Below, one piece after another: positions 20,347 through 31,114 of a stretch of DNA of 64,000 nt. The DNA comes from Epiperipatus broadwayi (Eukaryota; Onychophora; Udeonychophora; Euonychophora; Peripatidae): assembly GCA_028023455.1 (NCBI GenBank), contig JAQFVV010000152.1, positions 124,001 to 188,000 on the forward strand. Direction: 5' to 3'. The position numbers and the translations under genes are program-made. Each line of letters begins with the position of its first letter. Position 1 is the first letter of the stretch. Under the pieces are notes generated by a model. The model made no database searches. It was not told where the DNA came from and saw only the letters and a program-made list of their open reading frames with translations.

Positions 20347-22204
20347 TAATTGTAATGATATTATTGTGACTAGGAGCATGTTAAATATATATTTATGAAA
20401 TAAATTTGCATGTATATATAACAACAAATATTCATAGCTTAGCTATATGTAATTGCAACGGAAGTAACTGGATCTCCCACCGAGCTATGGAAGTGCCAAT
20501 CATATCAGTAGTAAAAAGATAGTGATAAAAATCTATCTTTTAGCTTTGTTGGTAATTAAGATTTTCATAGGTGATTAACATTTACATAACTCAATGAGAA
20601 ATCCAATTACTTTCATTCCAGTTGAATATATATTGTAATGGAAAATAAAAATAAAATAAAAGAGATGATAATGTAATAAGCCAGCAGCAGCATATAATGA
20701 TGATGCCTAGAGATAGAACACACAGAGTGATAAGAAAAATAATATTATGGTGTGAAAAAAAAGAGTACCTTTTATTGTAACTAAATTGTATTTAAATTTA
20801 ATTTTACTTTAATACAACGATCGATTTCAAATTTAGTTCAAAATAATAATTATTAAAATTATATAAATACTATGGGTTTTTTTCTTTTTAAAAATTAAAA
20901 TGTTAACTAAAAAATAATAGTAAGATAACCTTAAATGTACTATTAATTTGTTATTACTATTATGTTATTAAATCTAAGTTTTATTTTAACTATTTGATTA
21001 TGTATTTAAATGTTTGCATACATAGACTGTTTCATTTACACAAGTGTATTGGTAGAACATGTTTAAATAGTTCAGTTCAATTCAATTTTATTTAAAGTGC
21101 AAAACAGCAACCATTAGTCAATTATAGAATGCACTTTAAAATAACAATAAAAAAACCTCCTCATTGAACAAAATAATATTGAAGTATTGATAAAAGGTAA
21201 AAATATATATATATAGGAAGATATGTCAGAGGGTTTGAGAAATGAGATCATAAATTGTATTTTAGTTTTAGGGTTTTGCAGAATTGATTAAAATCAAGAT
21301 GAAGAATATTATTATTCATGAAATTCTTATTGTGTGTGCTGATTATATAAAATATTAGAGAAAACCTAAAAGCATCTGAAGAAACATTTATAATTAAATC
21401 AAAATAAAATGTCAGATTTTTTTTAGCATGGTAAAAATATTGATATATCATTAAAATTGAAGAAACTTTGCAATGGAAAAATTCAGTTCTGCTAAATGTG
21501 TTTAAAGCATAACAATATTAAACCTAGAGGTTTTTAAAGATAAAAACTTGTAAAAAATAATAACTCTTAGTTTTAAACTAAACATTTTTATTTAATATAA
21601 ATACAGGCAATCAACTACAAATGCAAAATATATATGCATATATATATATATGATCACTAGATGGAGCTTTACCAATAGCTCCGAACAAGCTTTGTTTACA
21701 TAAATGCTGAAAGAGATATAGAATTCAAAATCTCTATCATTGTAAAATTATTGCAAATTGAAAAAAAATAATAATAAAAGAAAAATAAAGGAAGCTATGC
21801 TAATATACAAATATAAACATGACTTAATTAATAGGTAAGCAGCAAACGTTAAGATCATGGAATTGTGGGTAAGTTAGCCTTTCAAAGCTTTAGTTGACAA
21901 AGATTACTGGGATAATTGAAAGCACTCCTAAGTAAATAAAATTTTTTGTTTATTTAGTTACTGTACTTACAAATATTCAATTATATAATTACGTATATTG
22001 CTTTAAAAAATACAGACATCAAATAATAATATTTATATATATATATATATATTGTAACCTAACAATTGATTGGTCACAGAACTTAGTCCAAATAAGTATT
22101 GACTAAAAATCAAAGATTACACAAACAGTCACCATATACCATGGATTTTTAAAACACAAGAGTATGACTGCTCTGGTAGACAATACCATGGCTAAAAAAT
22201 TATT
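20347..22204. other. AT-rich intergenic sequence with a foldback fragment at 21660-21735
   Basis: ACCAATAGCTCCGAACAAGC at about 21671 closely matches ACCAATAGCTCAAACAAGCT at 29426, so a worn arm of the 29.4-kb foldback lies here next to a (TA)n run. An inverted TTTAAAGTGC/GCACTTTAAA pair lies near 21093-21140. (TA)n also at about 22037-22052. No gene recognised. Confidence 0.45.
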
Positions 22205-22435
22205 AAAATAGAAGATTCTTTTATAATTCAAAATATTTTATCTTAATTTTTAAAATATCTTTATCTCAAATATATGTTCTTTTCAATTTTAAATATCATC
22301 TCATGTTTTAAAATATATTTATCTCAAATATAGGTAATTTTGCGAGTTTAAAATATTGTGATCTCAGATATAAGTTCTTTTACAAGTTTGAAATATCTTG
22401 TTTCTCAGGTATAAGTTGAGAATAAATTGAACTTG
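22205..22435. repeat. degenerate minisatellite, four or five units of about 45 bp
   Basis: The pattern TTTAAAATAT...ATCTCAAATATAAGTTCTT recurs at about 22245, 22305, 22350 and 22390 with increasing divergence (AAATAT, CTCAAATATA and AGTTCTTTT blocks are the anchors). No coding content. Confidence 0.6.
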
Positions 22436-25400
22436 TAACAAAATGTTTAATGTCTTAACAAAAAAAATATATGATGGTTATTATTTAAGCGAAATATAAA
22501 ATATTTGACACTTCCCTCAATTTATTTTGAAATCTTAATATTTTTAAGAAAGTAGAAATGAAATTATTTAATAACAGAATACTTAAATAATTATATAATA
22601 TATAACTGGTAACTTGAAAAACATTTGTAAATACTTTACATTTATTTAAATAGAAGTATTTCACTTCTACTGACCATAAAGTACAAAAATATTATATTTT
22701 CTGATGCAAAATTTGAATAGGCAATATCAAAATAATGTAGAAGGTATCTTTTATTTATTTTTTTGTAGTAAGGGCATCTTTTATGCTGCCAACTACATAA
22801 CAACTGCACTTGCAATAAAGCAAAGAATATAGCATTTATCTTCAATGAATGCAGGTAAAATAAATAAATTGCAAGCAAAATGAATGTGTAAACACTATAT
22901 GACCATTGAAATGTACTCTTAAAAATATTTACTAATGCAAACTTTGTTAAAGTAGATTTTCTGATAAATAGATGTGCTTATGCAATGATATTATAATGGC
23001 AATGAAACAAAACCATATTTAATTAATGAAAATATTTATTTACATAAAATAATCAATAAGATAGAAATGTTTATTTACAATAATAATTATTATTTCTTTT
23101 AATCTACTATACCTTATTTATATATATTAACTTTATACCTTGGTGTAATTTTCTTAAAACCATTTTTACAATTTTATCATATAAGTTATATTCACTACCC
23201 AATAGTTATCTTATTAATCAAATATGGTTTTTATTTACAACCAGTACCTGTAGAGTAAAAACAATATACCTTTATGCCTTTGTCCAGGCTACTAGGAGAT
23301 ATTATACACTTTCTTAATCAAAAACAGTATTAAATATCAGTATGGAGATAGTTAATAAATGTTAATATGATAGTAATAAAATTATAACATTAACATTACC
23401 TATGTTGGGATGAGGAAATAACTATGTTCAACACTGATAATATACTTTAAATTAAAAAAAAGTTATAGTAGAGCAAATAATAAACTGTAATGCTTAACAT
23501 TCCTGTGGACACACACCAAAATATACTCTAATATTGAAATTCAAGGCATAGTGGATAAAGGAAATAGGGACTAGTAAAATATGAAGGAGCACCCGGTACT
23601 ATGTGCAGGTAGTGCCGATGAATGAATGAGCTACACTCTTTAAAATTGCCTTAAAATGATATTATTAATAATAAAATGCATAGAACTAATAATAATAAAC
23701 ATATGAATAATTATTCATCTCATACACACATACAAAAGGCATATAATACATTTACTCAGTTTAAGATTGTATGTATACTGACAAAAATATTATTGCATAA
23801 TGGTGACAACACTTTATTTATAAACTATTTAAAATTCTCATATATATACTGATATTTATACTACTTTCATTCATAAAGTTTTTCATAAATATACAAAAGA
23901 CTGTTATAGCTCTTGGTAAATCACTTATATAATTTAAATAACTCAGAAAACTCTGGAATAATACAATTAACCCATAAATAAAACAATCTACTGTATATTT
24001 TGACTATTCCGTCTTGGGAATGCTGTTTTTACAAACACATTTATAATAATTAATAATAATCATAAACTATGGCTGTAATAATTCTAAACATAAAAAATAT
24101 ATATACATGGTAACAATATTACCCTTTTTAAGAGATAAAAAGTTCATTTCAATTTTTATAAGTAAAACCGTCTCTTTCAATACTTCTGTTCTTTCTTGAA
24201 GTAATATAGGAACATATACACAGTCCTTTATTAAGATAGAACAGACATATATATATATAATATGCAAAAAAAATTTGATAAAAAGTTTGCAGTGAAATTT
24301 TACAAATGTAAAATAACAGGAGCTGATGGCAAATAATCCTAATAGTAAACAGTTTTATTTAAAATACATTTTCAATGACAATGAAATCAGAGAAGCAATG
24401 AGCAGGAAGATAATTCTTTATTTAAAATTTTTCCTTATCAAGTTTTATTATTATAAGTTGACTGCTGTAAATTTAAATTATATTTATGCCTTTTCTAGAT
24501 ATAATAACAATATGTTTGAAGCAATCAGCAGTTAAAAAATATTCAAATAAATAAACTTGAGATGAATAGCTATATTATTTGTTTTAGCACAAAACAATCT
24601 GGATATAGTCTTTTTTCCTTATAATAATTAAAAGATTGCTTTTCATAAACTTGACTTTTAAATTAATTTTATAAGTGAATTTTAAATAATTGTCACTGCT
24701 TCTTTTTTATTGACTTAATACTTTTATAAAAGTTCATCAATCAATATTTTAGCATGATGTAAGTATATTGACTATTTTGGTAACAATAATTAATATTAAT
24801 AACTAATTAAAAGTTAGTTAAAGCTTACCAGATTATAGCAAAAGGTCAAAATTTAGCTAATATTTATATAAAAATGAAATGACATACTTTTCCTTATATG
24901 ACTTCTCTTTTCTTTTGGCTTCTTTTGAAGTACATTCAAGTTTTTTAGCATCTTTTAATATTATTATTTGATAAATCACTTGATCATATAGTTTCAGGAA
25001 AAATACTGCATGGATAGTTTGCTAGTTCTTTACTCTATCATGAAGATGATAAACAAAGTAAAACAAACTTTAAAATTGATTTAAAAATAATTAAATAAAA
25101 ATCAAACAGTTTACTTCAAAACTAAAATAAAATTTGAAGTGAAGATTTAAAGTGCAGGTGTATCTATTTTGTATTAGTATTGTGTTTATTTTCTACAGAC
25201 CCATGCACCAGATTTCCTACTGCATTTCAGGTGTATTAACTCAATTTCCTGATATTGATTATAATATTTAAATTACTAGCATACTTTTTCTTCAAACACC
25301 TCTTTTTCATTCTTTCCCTTGTATTATTTAAAAGCTTTTTTTTTATTAATTAAAAAATTAATTGGATGTACTTATTCTTAAAATACATTTACTTTTAATA

Positions 25401-25965
25401 AATCTTTTCAACTTTCAATATTTCATCAGTATGCATTAAATATTTACACACACACACATGCACATTAAATATAACTATTTTTAAGGCGATGAAAATAAAT
25501 TAGTTACTAATATTTAAAACTAATTTAAAATTAACACTAATCTCAAACAGTTATACTTATTATCTTTAAGCTCTGATTTTAAATACCTGCACATAAATTG
25601 ATATTTAATAAATTATAAATATTACTTTAAACTATTTATTTTAAAAATTAACAACTGTAAACTTAACAAAGTTAACCAACCATTTCAGACAGCATAAACA
25701 AACTTTGTCTATTATATCTCTTTGAAACATAAGCTCTAGACCAACAATTCTTTAGTTTAAAAATATTAGTTTTATTATTTCAAGTAAATATTAAACACTT
25801 TAAGGTAACTTTTTTAAAAAATAACTGCTAACTAAATAGGCTAACTGAATTTCTTTAACTCCTACTACTGAAACATATAATTTGAGATTTTTATTTTAGT
25901 AATACAGATAAAGAAATTTACTTATTATAATCTTATAAAAATATGGTTACAATATATATATATAC
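22436..25965. other. AT-rich intergenic sequence, no gene seen
   Basis: About 3.5 kb of low-complexity DNA with a short (CA)n at about 25448 and (TA)n at about 24249 and 25951. Short open frames (22642-22878, 24067-24267, 24326-24535) show no motif and have AT-driven composition. A slightly less AT-rich patch at 23580-23640 contains GGAGCACCCGGTACTATGTG but could not be assigned. Confidence 0.5.
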
Positions 25966-26042
25966 AAAAAAAAAGACTTATAAATTCAATAAATAATATT
26001 ATATTTCAACCAGAGGACTGGTTTTCATCAGAAAGAAAAAAA
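25966..26042 (-). repeat. terminal inverted repeat of the 26-kb Penelope-like unit (3' copy)
   Basis: About 77 bp, reverse complement of 27041-27118 with one mismatch. Contains a hammerhead-like core. It lies 3' of the GIY-YIG frame and is in sense with it. A (TA)n tract touches its outer edge. Confidence 0.8.
25997..26032 (-). ncRNA. hammerhead-ribozyme-like motif (sense copy)
   Basis: On the minus strand: CTGATGA, one extra A, AACCAG-TCCT-CTGGTT (perfect six-pair stem II with four-base loop), then GAAA and TATAATATTA. CUGAUGA...GAAA around a hairpin is the conserved hammerhead core, and hammerheads are reported at the ends of Penelope-like elements. The extra A before stem II and undefined stems I and III leave activity uncertain. 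Confidence 0.5.
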
Positions 26043-26525
26043 ATACACAGTAAAATGGTGATAATCAAAAATTACAGATTTGGTAAAAGATTAAAAATTT
26101 AACAAAACCCCCCTGATTGGTCAAAAAATCTAACACAGAATATCTACCCAATCAATGACAAAATTCAAACAAAAAAAAAACTACATTCCCTCCTAATCAA
26201 GCTTAAATTCTATTTAAATTAAAATAAATATAAAAATAAAAAATCCAAAATTAAAAATTAAAATATACATATGTGCATACATAAAAAAATTAAACTATGC
26301 TCACATACAAAAAATAGCTGTGCTCACATTAATATTCATTAAAAACTAAAATACTTATACATTTTAATCAAAAATTATAGTTAGTGCAAAGTACAATAAT
26401 TTATAACTAATTATTTATCTATAAACCAATTAAACACAGATATAAAACATCCATGTAACCAATCTTTACATAAAAAATCTCATATAAGAAAATTTTCACA
26501 TAAAAAACACACATATAGAAATCAT
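26043..26525. other. 3' untranslated region of the 26-kb Penelope-like unit
   Basis: AT-rich sequence between the stop of the GIY-YIG frame and the terminal repeat. No further coding signal. Confidence 0.5.
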
Positions 26526-27097
26526 TTAGGAGACCAGGTAACCCAGAGATGTAATAGTTCCAGTGTTCAAATTCAATCCATGTGGTTCTAAGGTCTTGAA
26601 TTTAAAAATAAAAAAACTCTCCTTTTGTTTCCTCTCCCTTGTAAAAGAAAAACCTTCCTGAAGAATCACTACTTTTAAATCATCAATTGAATGATTCGGT
26701 AAGTTAAAATGTTTTGAAACTGGTCTATCTTTATTCTTATACAAAATGTCAAATCTATGATTAGTCATTCTGACATGTAAACTATTTGCTGACTCACCTA
26801 TATACTGGTTTAAACATCTACTACACTCTATCAAATATATCAAATTAACACTTTTACATGTAACATAATTAGGAAAATACCATTTGAAATTACAATTCTT
26901 AGTACTAAAGACCACTTTTGTCACAACAATATGTTTACATGTAAAACATCTTTTATCTTTACATGAAGAACATCCTTTTTTCTGTACAGAACTACTAATA
27001 AAATTTGTTTTGACAAATATATCTCTAAGTGATCTATGTATTTTTTTTTCTTTCTGATGAAAACCAGTCCTCTGGTTGAAATATAATATTATTTATT
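26526..27097 (-). CDS. Penelope-like GIY-YIG endonuclease, stand-alone C-terminal fragment
   Basis: The minus-strand frame is open from about 27097 (after a TAA) to the stop at 26526, roughly 190 codons. An N-terminal stretch SLRDIFVKTNFI is followed by a Cys cluster C-S-S-C-x4-C-x2-C, then the GIY-YIG domain: SVNLIYLIECSRCLNQYIGE gives the paired 'x-IYLI' and 'YIGE' strands of the nuclease, then LHVRMTNHRF supplies the conserved Arg/His helix, and FKTLEPHGLN the family-typical C-terminal block. In intact Penelope-like elements this domain follows a reverse transcriptase and nicks the target; no RT precedes it here because the inverted terminal repeat begins inside the frame. The open frame with no stop suggests fairly recent activity or mobility as a short unit. 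Track-style initiators (GTG at 26924) are not real starts; no convincing ATG was found upstream. A diverged pair of copies lies at 47.3-48.3 kb. Confidence 0.75.
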
Positions 27098-27118
27098 GGA
27101 TTTATAAGTCTTTTTTTT
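27041..27118 (+). repeat. terminal inverted repeat of the 26-kb Penelope-like unit (5' copy)
   Basis: Mirror of 25966-26042. The endonuclease frame runs through part of it. A (TA)n tract (27171-27213) lies about 50 bp beyond. Confidence 0.8.
27053..27088 (+). ncRNA. hammerhead-ribozyme-like motif (antisense copy)
   Basis: Same core as at 25997-26032, here on the plus strand, so the two copies face each other across the unit. Confidence 0.45.
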
Positions 27119-27165
27119 GTTTTTATATGTATTTCCTTTGGTTAGTTTGTTATATATTAATATTT

Positions 27166-27170
<5 letters not shown>

Positions 27171-27207
<37 letters not shown>

Positions 27208-27213
27208 TATATA
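27171..27213. repeat. (TA)n microsatellite
   Basis: About 20 TA units with one interruption, next to the 5' boundary of the Penelope-like unit. Confidence 0.9.
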
Positions 27214-27904
27214 AAAAAAAATAAAATGGTTTAGTACTTTTGCCATTTTATGAACATCTCTTCAAGATATATTCTTGTCTAGTTTGATGTAATGCTAGAA
27301 TCATGGATTCTGATACTCAAGATTGGACTTTAGTTTCAGATATGTCACTCCCTGTGCTTGAATTTCTTATGAACTCTTGAGCAGGAAATCATTCAATTAT
27401 TATTTTAATATCTGTGCACATTCAAAACAATAATGATACAAAAGAAAAATAAGTCCTAGATTTAAAATAAATGAGGTGTTAATATTAAATATTCTTATTT
27501 AAAGGCAGTGTTAATTGATATTACATTTGGATCAAGATTCTATTAATAATGGGTTTAGATAAAAGCCAATATTATTGATAAATATTGCCAAATTATGTAA
27601 CTTGTATACAGTGTAAAATATGACACTATTCTGCTAATGGAAATATGTACATATGGATGTATTTTGATGTGGGTGTGTGATTATCGAAATCGAAATATCG
27701 ATATTCAAAACCTTTAATCAAAATTTAACAACAAAGAATCTAAAATAAAATAAAATTTATTGATTTATTTATCCAGTAATAAATAGTTTTAATTTAAAAA
27801 CAAATATTTGTATATACTTTAATCTTTTAACTTTATTATTAATGGTTCCAACACAATTGAAATAAAACAACTATATAAAAATAATAAATATTTTCTTTAT
27901 TGAA
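27214..27904. other. AT-rich intergenic sequence
   Basis: No gene recognised. A palindromic AAATATCGATATT lies near 27691. Confidence 0.5.
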
Positions 27905-27940
27905 CAGGTTTTCGCTCTATATTAGAGCCTTTTCAAAATA
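27905..27940 (-). ncRNA. degenerate hammerhead-like motif, probable solo Penelope terminal repeat
   Basis: On the minus strand: TTGAAAA, then GGCTCTAATATAGAGC (hairpin GCTC/GAGC), then GAAAACC and TGTTCAATAAAG. It fits CUGAUGA-stem II-GAAA with the core worn. No endonuclease frame adjoins, so this may be a solo terminal repeat. Confidence 0.35.
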
Positions 27941-28202
27941 CACTTTTCTAATATAATCACATGACCCTTATATCTATCAATATTTCTTTCATTTTACATA
28001 AGCATTTTATATAATCACATAATCTATTTACATATATATATCCCCCCCCCCCCATTTTCATATACATATTATTTTTATACAATAAATAAAATTATATCAA
28101 GTACAATTCAATAATTATATACATATATTATTCACCATAAAGTATATATTACTTTATATTAACTCCATTAAATTAACTATATACACATACTTTATACATT
28201 AA
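27941..28202. other. AT-rich sequence with a poly-C run
   Basis: A run of 13 C lies at about 28041-28054, unusual for this AT-rich context. Nothing else seen. Confidence 0.5.
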
Positions 28203-28792
28203 ATATATGCGGGTTCGAACTCAGAATTTTACATGCCCCACCACTCTCAGTGCCATCTCGTATCGCTGACCCACCTGATCACACATGCATTGAAAAGATA
28301 AACAATCACCAATATACACATTTCATGCCAAACCAGCAATCATCAGCCGGCCCAGACCATCATCCTCACACATATATATAACCAGTACTCAGCTTTATAT
28401 TAAGATAGCCAATCTTTATACTTTAATGGACAGGCTTTAAACTATTCCAACTCACAACTCTTTAGCCTTCCGTTTCATTGAAAATCTGATGATGGAATGT
28501 TCAAAGCCCTTGCCAATGAAATGGAAGGCTAAAGAGTTATGAGTTGGAATAGTTTGAAGCCTGTTCATTAAAGTATAAAGATTGGCTATCTTAATATAAA
28601 GCTGAGTACTGGTTATATATATGTGTGAGGATGGTGGTCTGGACTGGCTGATGATTGCTGGTTTGGCATGAAATGCGTATATTGATGCTTGTTTATCTTT
28701 TCAACATGTGTGTGATCAGGTGGGTCAGCGATATGAGATGACACTGAGAGTGGTGGGTCGTGTGAAAGTCTGAGTTCGAACCCCGCATATAT
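28203..28792. repeat. 590-bp near-perfect palindrome with tRNA-like SINE ends
   Basis: Left arm about 28203-28480, right arm about 28514-28792, spacer about 33 bp. The arms match over about 280 bp with few mismatches. The outer ends read GGGTTCGAACTCAG and CTGAGTTCGAACCCC (box B) with TGGCACTGAGAG-like box A inside; the inner blocks include AGCTTTATATTAAGATAGCC and ACAACTCTTTAGCCTTCC. Transcribed, it would fold into a very long double-stranded RNA hairpin. A 75-codon frame at 28613-28840 is chance. A solitary piece of the same body lies at 46826-46910. Confidence 0.88.
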
Positions 28793-29404
28793 TATATATA
28801 AATGCATGGTTAAGCCTGTACAATGTATTAATTTATACATTAAAGTAAATTATATATCATTTCTCGTATATTTCTACTAACTATATCTTCAAATACAACT
28901 TTATTATTAGACGGAGATTTAAACAATTGTTAGCGCACGTGATCTAAGCAATGGGATAAAAAAAAATTTTCCCCTTTCTTTAAAATAATTGATTGCTATA
29001 AAAAATAGACAGATTTAAAAATGTATTCTGATATTTTAAACATATTTTAGATTAGCCTAAAAACATTTTTTTGTTTATTCATTGAACAGAATGCCAGTCT
29101 TATGCATCATCTTTCACTGAAAGATATCTCTTAAATCAATATTATAAAAAACGAAAGATAATTATTCGACATTGTGAAAAATATAAAGTTAAATGTTTGA
29201 AAATTTTATCATTATTTATCAAAATCTTTATTAAATCTTCTTTAAATTGTTTTTATTATTTACTACACCTGATTTATTAGTATAACAATTCAAAGTATTA
29301 ATTGATATGAAATAGTAAGCATTTATCTCTTTTCTTCGAAAATATGTTACATTAAATCGTTGATATCCAAATACAATTAGAAATCTTAAAATGAATAAAA
29401 ACAT
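28793..29404. other. AT-rich intergenic sequence
   Basis: Nothing recognised. A 68-codon minus frame at 29231-29437 has no motif. Confidence 0.5.
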
Positions 29405-29727
29405 AAATGCAATACAGAGAGCATACCAATAGCTCAAACAAGCTCTTAATTAATAAGTGAGGTATGAGAAAATATTTAAAATCTTTATCCAGAACACTGT
29501 AATCTCCAGATTGGTTTTGAGCTTATGGCTGGTTTTTGAGTTGATATTTTAGGTCTAGTGTCCGAATATTCTAGCTCTCCACTGACATGAGCCATAAGCT
29601 CGAAACCAGTTTGTCTGGAGATGAGAGTGTTCTGGATAGAAATTTTAAATATTTTCTCATACTGCACTTATTAATTAAGAGTTTGTTTGAGCTATTGATA
29701 CACTCACTCTCTGTATTGCATTTTTGT
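29405..29727. repeat. foldback element, family FB-B
   Basis: Arms of about 150 bp meet near 29565. Blocks mirrored on both sides: TGCAATACAGAGAG, AGCTCAAACAAGCTCTTAAT, TGAGAAAATATTTAAAAT, CCAGAACACT, GAGCTTATGGCT. The central GCTTATGGCT resembles the core of the foldbacks at 53.6 and 62.7 kb. The minus frame 29485-29667 is chance. Confidence 0.75.
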
Positions 29728-30150
29728 AACTACAAGCTTATAAAAGTAATGTCACATTATATATGACTTGCTTTTTTTTAATTATTAAAAACATTTATGC
29801 ATAATTTTAGAAAATACTAATATAATTAAAATAATAAAAAAAGACTAAGATTTTTATTGTTTGGAGTTCACAAAAAGTTTGAGTACCAGAAACGATCCTG
29901 GGACTTATTGATCCTAAGTGTGTAAACCATACATGCCAAGAGAAAAAGGTTATTGCTTGGTAATTTATATGAAATTCAAGTGTTGTGAGTGTCAGAATCA
30001 ATTCCTAAGTTGAACACCACTACTGTGCCAAATTGCACAGGGTATGAAGCTAAAAGGCAAGTACATATATTAACATAATTAAAAGTCAATTTTTAGGGCC
30101 TTCAGTTAATCACACTGGCACTCTCAATGAAATTGGACATGCTCTTTTAT
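29728..30150. other. intergenic sequence with worn dispersed repeat
   Basis: A less AT-rich patch (29880-30060) includes GAGTACCAGAAACGATCCTG and CACTACTGTGCCAAATTGC, resembling the sequence near 8143. It is probably an old SINE body, not assigned. Confidence 0.35.
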
Positions 30151-31110
30151 AACTGACCTGTGCATTGCTTACAGAGATCTGCAGGATGATTTGAATGTGT
30201 CCAGTTTGGAGGATATTAAATATAAAGATGTAATAAGTCATCTTAAATGTAATGATAATGCACGGTTAGATAAATAAAAAAAAATGTGTTGAAAAAATTC
30301 CACTCTATATATGTCCCTCAATCCTACTTAAAATTTGTTTTTAAACTGATAAATAGCTTATTTCCAATGGCTAGGATACTAAATGAAAGACTACATATGA
30401 ATTTGGATCTGATCTGTTTACTATGCAAATCTAGTAATGAAACATTTCAGCACCTATTTGAAGAATGTTTGGCATTTGTGCAGATAAGGTCTAGTGCTCC
30501 ACAAGTCATTTATAAACTTAAAATGTCTACTTAGGCAAAACATTGTGAAATTTAGCCCCCCCCCCCACATTGCAATGGTAATTGTGTATCCCCTTAAAAC
30601 TATATTGGGCAATAAGATGCACAATGATATTCAATAACAAGAAATTAAATGGGCTAAAAAAACTGGATAGTGATTGGGAAACCTATTTCAATCAGTGTCT
30701 GAAATACTTGCCAAGGACAATGATGGATCAAGTCAGGGGTGGCTCCAGATTGACTCTATGTAAAGTTACCAGATAAATGTTTGCCTTGAGTGAAATGGTG
30801 ATTTCCTTTGATTGCCTTTTATCCTGGGCTAAACAAACATTATATCACATGTTTCACTGATTTGAATTGTTGACAAGTCAGCACTTGCTAGCCATGTTTG
30901 AATACTTATTCTGGGTCTTTGATACAAGTCAATCCCCTTGAGTTGAAGATAACCATTTAATAGTCTGGAACCTTCTCACCTTAACAGTGGAATATATCAA
31001 ATTCTTTGAGTTTTGGTATATAAATCTGTAATTTAAATTTAACATTTGTTTAATTACTTGTACAAATTGTAAATATTTATTTTGTTAATAAAGTTTTTTT
31101 ATTATTAAAA
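30151..31110 (+). pseudogene. decayed LINE 3' end with zf-RVT-like zinc knuckle
   Basis: The plus strand carries the C-terminal end of a LINE ORF2 in two frames. The first (to 30534) has RDLQDDLNVSSLEDI..., then ARILNERLHMNLDLICLLC and a C-x2-C-x8-H-x4-C knuckle (CLLCKSSNETFQHLFEEC), as in the zinc-binding domain after many LINE reverse transcriptases. The second (30582-30776) has YWAIRCTMIFNNKKLNGLKK and SDWETYFNQCLKYL and matches the relic at 7028-7171. Stops, and a frame change near a poly-C run (about 30556-30567), break the ORF. A 3' UTR of about 330 bp ends at GTTAATAAAG plus an A-rich tail at about 31084-31114. 5'-truncated and inactive. Confidence 0.7.
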
Positions 31111-31114
31111 AAAC

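Noticed and set aside
22205-22435. CRISPR-like array
   Set aside because: Units are adjacent and degenerate with no constant repeat and unique spacers, and the genome is clearly eukaryotic.
24326-24535. 69-codon plus frame
   Set aside because: AT-driven composition, no motif and no conservation evidence; one of many chance frames in the desert.
27681-27700. Fragment of the LTR element because of the TATCGATATT palindrome
   Set aside because: Only about ten bases match the LTR tip and the flanks do not continue the match; similar strings near 861-874 are equally unsupported.
28613-28840. 75-codon His/Pro-rich minus frame
   Set aside because: Lies in the arm of the large palindrome and is not kept in the other arm's equivalent.
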